Origin: Pseudomonas sp. BMS12
GTDB lineage: Bacteria; Pseudomonadota; Gammaproteobacteria; Pseudomonadales; Pseudomonadaceae
Direction: 5' to 3'
DNA length: 64,000 nucleotides
NCBI RefSeq assembly: GCF_001592875.1
Contig: NZ_LSOF01000022.1
Coordinates: 1-64,000, forward strand
How positions within the stretch are numbered: position 1 is the stretch's first letter; the number at the start of each line of letters is the position of its first letter. Shown here one piece after another: positions 59,043-64,000 of this stretch. The notes beneath the pieces were generated by a model. The model ran no database searches. It had not been told where the DNA came from and worked only from the letters and a program-made list of their open reading frames with translations. The translations under genes were made by a program, and so were the position numbers.

Positions 59043-59512
59043 GCCTTCAGCAACAAGGCGACGGCGTGCACCGCGATGCCTTCCTCGCGCCCGGTGAAGC
59101 CAAGCTTCTCGGTGGTGGTGGCCTTGACGTTGACCGCATCCAGTTCGACCTGCAGATCCTCGGCGATACGCTCGCGCATGCTCTGGATATGCGGCGCCAT
59201 CTTCGGCGCCTGGGCGACTATGGTGGCGTCGACGTTACCCACCCCATAACCCTTGGCCTGGATCAACCCGAGTACATGACGCAACAGCACGCGGCTGTCG
59301 GCGCCCTTGAAGGTCGGGTCGGTGTCCGGGAAATGCTTGCCGATATCGCCCAACGCCGCCGCACCGAGCAGCGCATCGGCGAGCGCATGCAGCAGCACGT
59401 CACCATCGGAATGGGCCAGCAGGCCGAACTTGTGGGGGATACGCACACCCCCGAGAGTCACGAAGTCGCCCTCGGTAAAACGGTGCACGTCATAGCCATG
59501 GCCGATACGCAT
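59039..59512 (-). CDS. ispF: 2-C-methyl-D-erythritol 2,4-cyclodiphosphate synthase
   Basis: A 157-residue enzyme of the MEP isoprenoid pathway. Zinc ligands D8 and H10 (YDVHRF) and H42 (AHSDGDVLLHALADALLGA) are present; TTEKLGFTGREEGIAVHAVALL is the conserved end. The ATG at 59512 starts at the family N-terminus. It lies first in the ispF-truD-surE-pcm overlapping set. Confidence 0.96.
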   Translation of the reverse strand: MRIGHGYDVHRFTEGDFVTLGGVRIPHKFGLLAHSDGDVLLHALADALLGAAALGDIGKHFPDTDPTFKGADSRVLLRHVLGLIQAKGYGVGNVDATIVAQAPKMAPHIQSMRERIAEDLQVELDAVNVKATTTEKLGFTGREEGIAVHAVALLLKA

Positions 59513-59585
59513 AAAAAGAACGCCCTGCAAAAGTCAGGGCGGGATTCTAACTCAGGCAGACAGGCTGCGAGGCTTTCGCTTTTCT

Positions 59586-59648
59586 GTAGGAGGGGCCTTG
59601 GCCGCGACGCTTCTGCGTAGCCTGGATCGCGGTCAAGGCCCCTCCTAC
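59586..59648. repeat. Paired REP elements (REPIN-like)
   Basis: GTAGGAGGGGCCTTGGCCGC and its inverted copy GCGGTCAAGGCCCCTCCTAC face each other across about 20 bases. It lies between ispF and fghA. The left arm is identical to the lone copy at 2099-2121. Confidence 0.85.
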
Positions 59649-59692
59649 CTGTAGAGCGTCGGACTCGCGCCGATGGATGCAGGCAGCTCTGA

Positions 59693-60529
59693 CTACAGCA
59701 AAGCCGCCGCATGGTGGCGCAGATGATCGTCGATGAAGCTGGCGATGAAGTAGTAGCTGTGGTCGTAGCCCGGCTGCAGGCGCAGGGTCAGCGGGTGGCC
59801 CGCCGCGCGTGCCGCGGCTTGCAGCGCCTGCGGTTTGAGCTGGGTTTCGAGGAAGTCGTCGCGGTCACCCTGGTCGACCAGGATCGGCAGGCGCTCGCCC
59901 GCCGAAGCCAGCAACGCGCAGGCATCCCACTCGCGCCAGCTGGAGCGATCCTCGCCCAGGTAACGGGCAAACGCCTTCTCGCCCCAGGGACAATCCAGCG
60001 GATTGCCGATCGGCGCGAACGCCGACAGCGAGCGGTAGCGCCCCGGGTTGCGCAATGCGCAGACCAGCGCACCATGGCCGCCCATGGAGTGGCCGCTGAT
60101 GCCGCGCCGATCCGAAACCGGGAAGCTGGCCTCGATCAGCGCCGGCAACTCCTGCACCACGTAGTCGTGCATGCGGTAGTGACGCGCCCAAGGCTGCTCG
60201 GTCGCGTTGAGGTAGAAACCGGCGCCGAGGCCGAAGTCCCAGGCGCCGTCCGGGTCGCCCGGCACCCCTTCGCCGCGCGGACTGGTGTCCGGGGCGACGA
60301 TGGCCAGGCCCAGCTCGGCCGCCAGCTTCTGCGCGCCGGCCTTCTGCATGAAGTTCTCGTCGGTGCAGGTCAGCCCCGACAGCCAGTACAGCACCGGCAC
60401 GCGCGCCCCCTGCTCGGCTTGCGGCGGCAGGAAGATGGCGAACTGCATGTCGCAGCCGAGCACCTGGGAACGATGTCGGTAGCGCTTGTGCCAACCGCCA
60501 AAGCTTTTGTTGCTGGAAACGATTTCCAT
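59693..60529 (-). CDS. fghA: S-formylglutathione hydrolase
   Basis: A 278-residue alpha/beta hydrolase that splits S-formylglutathione to formate and glutathione. The nucleophile is S148 in GHSMGGHGAL; SGLTCTDENFMQKAGAQKLA is the family N-terminal signature. GGAGGG supports the ATG at 60529. It lies 73 bases after adhC, with a CAGGCTGCA/TGCAGCCTG inverted repeat between (60557-60600). Confidence 0.95.
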   Translation of the reverse strand: MEIVSSNKSFGGWHKRYRHRSQVLGCDMQFAIFLPPQAEQGARVPVLYWLSGLTCTDENFMQKAGAQKLAAELGLAIVAPDTSPRGEGVPGDPDGAWDFGLGAGFYLNATEQPWARHYRMHDYVVQELPALIEASFPVSDRRGISGHSMGGHGALVCALRNPGRYRSLSAFAPIGNPLDCPWGEKAFARYLGEDRSSWREWDACALLASAGERLPILVDQGDRDDFLETQLKPQALQAAARAAGHPLTLRLQPGYDHSYYFIASFIDDHLRHHAAALL

Positions 60530-60602
60530 GAGACCCTCCGGGCAGCATCAGGCCCCAGGCTGCAGTCAGCACGCGCCACTTGCAGCCTGAGGCTTGCCGC
60601 TA

Positions 60603-61715
60603 TCAGTAATGAATGACGGTGCGGATGCTCTTACCTTCGTGCATCAGGTCGAAGGCCTGGTTGATCTCGTCCAGCGGCAGGTTGTGGGTAATGAAGGTGT
60701 CCAGCGGAATCTCGCCCTTCTGCGCCTTTTCCACATAGCCGGGCAGCTCGGTACGGCCCTTCACGCCACCGAAGGCGCTACCGCGCCAGACCCGGCCGGT
60801 GACCAGCTGGAACGGGCGGGTGTTGATTTCCTGGCCCGCGCCGGCTACGCCGATGATGGTCGACTCGCCCCAACCCTTGTGGCAGCACTCCAGCGCCGCG
60901 CGCATCAGCTGCACGTTGCCGACGCACTCGAAGCTGTAGTCCACACCGCCGTCGGTCATCTCGACGATGACGTCCTGGATCGGCTTGGCGTGCTCCTTCG
61001 GGTTGACGAAGTCGGTGGCGCCCAGCTCACGCGCGATATCGAACTTGGACGGGTTGATGTCGATGGCAATGATGCGGCTGGCCTTGGCCATCTTCGCTCC
61101 GATGATCGCCGCCAGGCCGATGCCGCCCAGGCCGAAGATGGCCACGGTGGAGCCCTCGGTGACCTTGGCGGTGTTGAGCACCGCGCCGATGCCGGTGGTC
61201 ACGCCGCAACCGAGCAGGCAGACCTTCTCCAGCGGCGCTTCCTTGGGGATCTTGGCCAGGGAGATTTCCGGCAGCACGGTGTACTCGGAGAAGGTCGAGC
61301 AGCCCATGTAGTGGTAGATCGGCTCGCCGTTATAGGAGAAACGGCTGGTGCCGTCCGGCATCAGACCCTTGCCCTGGGTGGCGCGCACTGCCTGGCACAG
61401 GTTGGTCTTGCCCGAGGTGCAGAACTTACAGGTGCGGCATTCGGCGGTATACAGCGGAATCACGTGGTCGCCGACGGCCAGAGAGGTGACCCCCTCACCC
61501 ACCGCCTCGACGATGCCGCCGCCCTCATGGCCGAGGATGCAGGGGAATACGCCTTCGCTGTCCTCGCCGGACAGGGTGTAGGCGTCGGTGTGGCAGACGC
61601 CGGTGGCGACGATGCGCACCAGCACCTCGCCGGCCTTGGGCGGCGCCACGTCCACCTCAACGATCTGCAGCGGTTGGTTCGGGGCAAAGGCTACGGCAGC
61701 ACGGGACTTGATCAT
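60603..61715 (-). CDS. adhC: Class III alcohol dehydrogenase / S-(hydroxymethyl)glutathione dehydrogenase
   Basis: A 370-residue zinc enzyme that oxidises the formaldehyde-glutathione adduct. The structural zinc site is CRTCKFCTSGKTNLC; the catalytic set includes CHTDAYTLSG and GHEGGGIVEAVGEGV; the NAD-binding loop is GLGGIGLAAIIGAK. GGAGAGCGACTC precedes the ATG at 61715. It also reduces S-nitrosoglutathione in this family. Divergent from gfnR. Confidence 0.96.
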   Translation of the reverse strand: MIKSRAAVAFAPNQPLQIVEVDVAPPKAGEVLVRIVATGVCHTDAYTLSGEDSEGVFPCILGHEGGGIVEAVGEGVTSLAVGDHVIPLYTAECRTCKFCTSGKTNLCQAVRATQGKGLMPDGTSRFSYNGEPIYHYMGCSTFSEYTVLPEISLAKIPKEAPLEKVCLLGCGVTTGIGAVLNTAKVTEGSTVAIFGLGGIGLAAIIGAKMAKASRIIAIDINPSKFDIARELGATDFVNPKEHAKPIQDVIVEMTDGGVDYSFECVGNVQLMRAALECCHKGWGESTIIGVAGAGQEINTRPFQLVTGRVWRGSAFGGVKGRTELPGYVEKAQKGEIPLDTFITHNLPLDEINQAFDLMHEGKSIRTVIHY

Positions 61716-61772
61716 GAGTCGCTCTCCAGCGGTTCGGCAAAGTGGCGAGAGTGTAGAACAGCGCGTTTAGAG

Positions 61773-61820
61773 GGATAATCCGCGGCCTCGAAAAACATTA
61801 TTGCCAAACAGGGATAATCA
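61773..61820. promoter_or_regulatory. Putative GfnR control region between adhC and gfnR
   Basis: GGGATAATC occurs twice in direct order, at 61773-61781 and 61811-61819, 38 bases apart. ATTAT...ATAAT arms around TTGCCAAACAGGG resemble a LysR T-N11-A site. The second copy touches the gfnR start, leaving no room for a ribosome binding site. Confidence 0.5.
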
Positions 61821-62720
61821 ATGAGCCGCTGGGAAGGTCTGGACGAATTCGTCGCCGTCGCCGAATGCAGCCAGTTTGCCGCCGCCGCCAAACGCCTGGG
61901 ACTCTCCACCTCGCAGGTCAGCCGCCAGGTGGCGCGCCTGGAGGAGCGCCTGCAGACGCGGCTGTTCTACCGCAGCACGCGGAAGGTGACGCTGACCGAA
62001 GCCGGGCAGACCTTCCTGCAACACTGCCGGCGCCTGCAGGACGCCCGCGAGGAGGCACTGCGCGCCGTCGGCGATCTCAACGACGAGCCCAAGGGTCTGC
62101 TGCGCATGACCTGTGCCGTGGCCTACGGCGAGCGTTTCATCGTGCCGCTGGTCAACCAGTTCATGGCCCGTCACCCCCAGCTGCGGGTCGAAATCGAGCT
62201 GAGCAACCAGACCCTCGACCTGCTGCACAGCGGCATGGACCTGGCCATCCGCCTCGGCCGCCTGCAGGACTCACGCCTGGTCGCCACGCGCCTGGCGCCC
62301 AGGGTCATGCACCTGTGCGCGGCGCCTGCTTATCTGGAGCGTTACGGCCGGCCGCATTCCTTGTCCGAGCTGGCTCGCCACAACTGCCTGATTGGCAGCA
62401 GCGATCACTGGAATTTTCAACAGGATGGCCGCGAACTGAGCCTGCGAGTGCAGGGCAACTGGCGCTGCAACAGCGGCGAGGCGGTGCTGGACGCAGCCCT
62501 GCGCGGCTTCGGCCTGTGCCAGCTGCCGGACTACTACGTGCAGCCCCACCTGCGCAGCGGCGCCCTGCTCGACCTGCTGCCGCAGCAGCGCCCGCCGCAC
62601 ACCGGCGTGTGGGCGCTGTACCCACAGCAACGGCATCTGTCGCCCAAGGTGCGCTTGCTGGTGGAGCTGTTGAAGGAAGGCTTGGCCGAGCGGCCGGAAT
62701 ATCGGGACGTCAGCGCATGA
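61821..62720 (+). CDS. gfnR: LysR regulator of formaldehyde detoxification
   Basis: A 299-residue LysR protein: HTH RWEGLDEFVAVAECSQFAAAAKRLGLSTSQVSRQVARLEERL in the first 45 residues and a substrate-binding domain after about 90. Its position divergent from adhC-fghA is that of P. aeruginosa GfnR, which activates these genes in response to formaldehyde. The name rests on that position and similarity. No ribosome binding site is visible before ATG 61821. Confidence 0.88.
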   Translation: MSRWEGLDEFVAVAECSQFAAAAKRLGLSTSQVSRQVARLEERLQTRLFYRSTRKVTLTEAGQTFLQHCRRLQDAREEALRAVGDLNDEPKGLLRMTCAVAYGERFIVPLVNQFMARHPQLRVEIELSNQTLDLLHSGMDLAIRLGRLQDSRLVATRLAPRVMHLCAAPAYLERYGRPHSLSELARHNCLIGSSDHWNFQQDGRELSLRVQGNWRCNSGEAVLDAALRGFGLCQLPDYYVQPHLRSGALLDLLPQQRPPHTGVWALYPQQRHLSPKVRLLVELLKEGLAERPEYRDVSA

Positions 62721-62753
62721 CCCGGTCGCCAGCGCCGGGATATGGCCGGCGGT

Positions 62754-63371
62754 CTAGGCCGGCGTGAGGCAGTCCGGCCCCTCGAAGGCCGGATCGTTGA
62801 TCAGGGTCGCCACCACCCGCTCGCGCAGCTGCGGCTGTGGCGCCGCCAGCACGGCCTGCAACTGCTCAGCCGTGGCCTGCGGGTCGAGCCAGACGCGTGT
62901 AGCCGCCTGGTCCAGCAACAGCGGCCGGCGCAGGTAACTGGCCTCCCGCGTGACCATGGCCACGCTGAGGTAGGTCTGCCCCGAAGTGGGGTACTGCTCC
63001 CACAGCCCGGCGCAATACAGCAAACCTTCGCTGCTCATCCAGTACGGGCGTTTGCGGTTAGCCTGGCCGCGCCACTCATAGAAGCCGTTGGCCGGCAGCA
63101 CACATCGGCGCAGGCGGAACGCCTCACGAAACATCGGCTGCTCGGCCAGGGTTTCGGCGCGAGCATGGGCTGGAGCCTTGGCGAAGTCATCCAGCCAGGC
63201 CGGCGTCAGCCCCCAACGTCCACTGGCGGCTTGCAGCTCGCCAGCAGGCTGATGCAGGAACAGCACCTGCTGGCCCGGCGAGAGGTTCCAGCGTTGTGGC
63301 AGATCGGCGGGGAAGTCTGGCAGACCGGACAGGGCCTGAGGCCAGCGAAACAGGGCGTAGCGTCCACACAT
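62754..63371 (-). CDS. SRAP (YedK/HMCES-like) protein with altered active site
   Basis: A 205-residue protein of the family that forms a DNA-protein crosslink at abasic sites. The nucleophile cysteine follows the initiator methionine (MCGRY), the glutamate motif NGFYEW (E99) and RWGLTP are present. But the usual N of NARAET is histidine (H69), and in the H-x-RMP motif the histidine is tyrosine (SYLRRP, Y146). E. coli YedK uses these residues to place the abasic site and to reverse the crosslink. So this copy may crosslink without release, or do something else. Last gene of a three-gene operon. Confidence 0.88.
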   Translation of the reverse strand: MCGRYALFRWPQALSGLPDFPADLPQRWNLSPGQQVLFLHQPAGELQAASGRWGLTPAWLDDFAKAPAHARAETLAEQPMFREAFRLRRCVLPANGFYEWRGQANRKRPYWMSSEGLLYCAGLWEQYPTSGQTYLSVAMVTREASYLRRPLLLDQAATRVWLDPQATAEQLQAVLAAPQPQLRERVVATLINDPAFEGPDCLTPA

Positions 63372-63399
63372 GGGGCGATGGGTATCCGGCGGCGGGAGA

Positions 63400-63660
63400 T
63401 CAACACAACAGCACGCCCGGGCAGCCATCGGGCTCCTCGCCAGGCAATGGCGCGGCGGCATTGTACGCGGCGATCAGCCCGCGTGCGCGCTCGGCCTGCG
63501 GATCATCCACACACAACCCGAGCAGCCCCAGCGCCGGCAGCTCGCCCACCGCGCCGAGCAGATGGCGCCCGGTCAGGTGCGCCTCCACCCCTTCACTGGC
63601 CAACATGCCCAACAACAACTCGGCCTCCAGCAAGTCCTGCGGCTCGTAGATGCGCTGCAT
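63400..63660 (-). CDS. DUF2007 putative signal transducing protein
   Basis: An 86-residue protein: QRIYEPQDLLEAELLLGMLASEGVEAHLTG and GLLGLCVDDPQAERARGLIAAY match the DUF2007 fold, related to PII-like regulators and often near envelope or DNA genes. Its ATG directly follows the stop of the upstream CPXCG gene (TGA-ATG), so translation is coupled. Role unknown. The C-terminus has a GCPGVLLC tail with two cysteines. Confidence 0.88.
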   Translation of the reverse strand: MQRIYEPQDLLEAELLLGMLASEGVEAHLTGRHLLGAVGELPALGLLGLCVDDPQAERARGLIAAYNAAAPLPGEEPDGCPGVLLC

Positions 63661-63843
63661 TCAGTCATCCTCCCGATGTGCTTCCAGGGACCAATCGACG
63701 CCATCGGTGCGCAGCTCGAACTGAATAGGCCGGCAGCAAACCGAGCAATCCTCGACATAGGACTGATCGCCAGCGGACAAGTCGAGTAACACCTCCACCC
63801 GCTCCCCGCAATAAGGACACTGGCACAACTGTGTTTCCAACAT
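63661..63843 (-). CDS. CPXCG-motif cysteine-rich small protein
   Basis: A 60-residue protein with two zinc-type pairs, CPYCGE and CSVCCRP, and the typical acidic sentence AGDQSYVEDC. CPXCG proteins are conserved beside DUF2007 genes in Gammaproteobacteria; function unknown. The ATG at 63843 is the family start. First gene of a CPXCG-DUF2007-SRAP operon; the last 157 bases of the window hold only its upstream region. Confidence 0.9.
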   Translation of the reverse strand: MLETQLCQCPYCGERVEVLLDLSAGDQSYVEDCSVCCRPIQFELRTDGVDWSLEAHREDD

Positions 63844-64000
63844 CACGGCCTCCGTGTGACTTGCCGGTATGGGCGCGCAAGGCTCCCAAAAGCTAATAAT
63901 CCTCAATAAAACAGTAGTTTGCTGCCACGCAGCTCGCTTGAAATCACACAAAAACAGAACAGACCGTGGGCTTTGTAGGCAGCGGCACCGTACGTTTCGT

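Overview
The window looks like chromosome of a GC-rich gammaproteobacterium of the genus Pseudomonas in the broad sense, most likely the mendocina/oleovorans (Ectopseudomonas) branch; the species is an inference. The evidence is the recX-recA-cinA-mutS-fdxA-(rsmZ)-rpoS-nlpD-pcm-surE-truD-ispF-fghA-adhC-gfnR order, the H-NS-like silencer MvaT, the GacA-type upstream site at rsmZ, ErdR beside DgkA, and Pseudomonas-style REP repeats. I saw no rRNA, tRNA, CRISPR array, prophage or intact transposase.

Region 1 (1-7640) is the accessory part. After a partial serine hydrolase and rimO comes a decayed chromosomal integron: a truncated intI (2168-2530), an attI region with a 38-bp palindrome, and four AT-rich gene cassettes, each ending in an attC site (3596-3672, 4049-4124, 4585-4663, degenerate 5108-5190). 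The cassettes encode a HEPN-like protein with an RNDRAH motif (possible RNase or defence protein), two proteins I do not recognise (one with a zinc ribbon) and a VOC/glyoxalase-fold protein. An AraC regulator, two more VOC proteins and a DUF1905/YdeI protein follow.

Region 2 (7644-19400) holds DNA polymerase II, then stress and detoxification genes: MerR regulator/Old Yellow Enzyme, a DJ-1/PfpI + GloA-like + cupin operon with a divergent LysR, a LysR/SDR pair, small secreted proteins, a periplasmic solute-binding protein and an AraC regulator.

Region 3 (19402-33400) holds a pseudouridine synthase, a YgeA-type racemase, a chromate transporter followed by a diguanylate cyclase, a rubredoxin reductase-like flavoprotein convergent with rubredoxin, a HerA-like ATPase, an amino-acid type dCache chemoreceptor, the purU-CBS-small protein operon, mvaT and sbcB.

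Region 4 (33563-46544) contains a tightly overlapping six-gene MoxR cluster (RDD, SpoIIM, DUF4129, DUF4350, MoxR, DUF58), dgkA, erdR, an EamA transporter, the DTW-domain tRNA modifier, a PA3611-like secreted protein and a beta-CASP nuclease-like protein.

Region 5 (46670-64000) is conserved core: LOG protein, recX/recA with a LexA box, cinA, mutS, fdxA, the small RNA rsmZ, rpoS, nlpD, a DUF368 (PopT-type) transporter, pcm-surE-truD-ispF, the glutathione-dependent formaldehyde pathway with its LysR regulator, and an operon ending in an unusual SRAP protein that lacks two canonical active-site residues.
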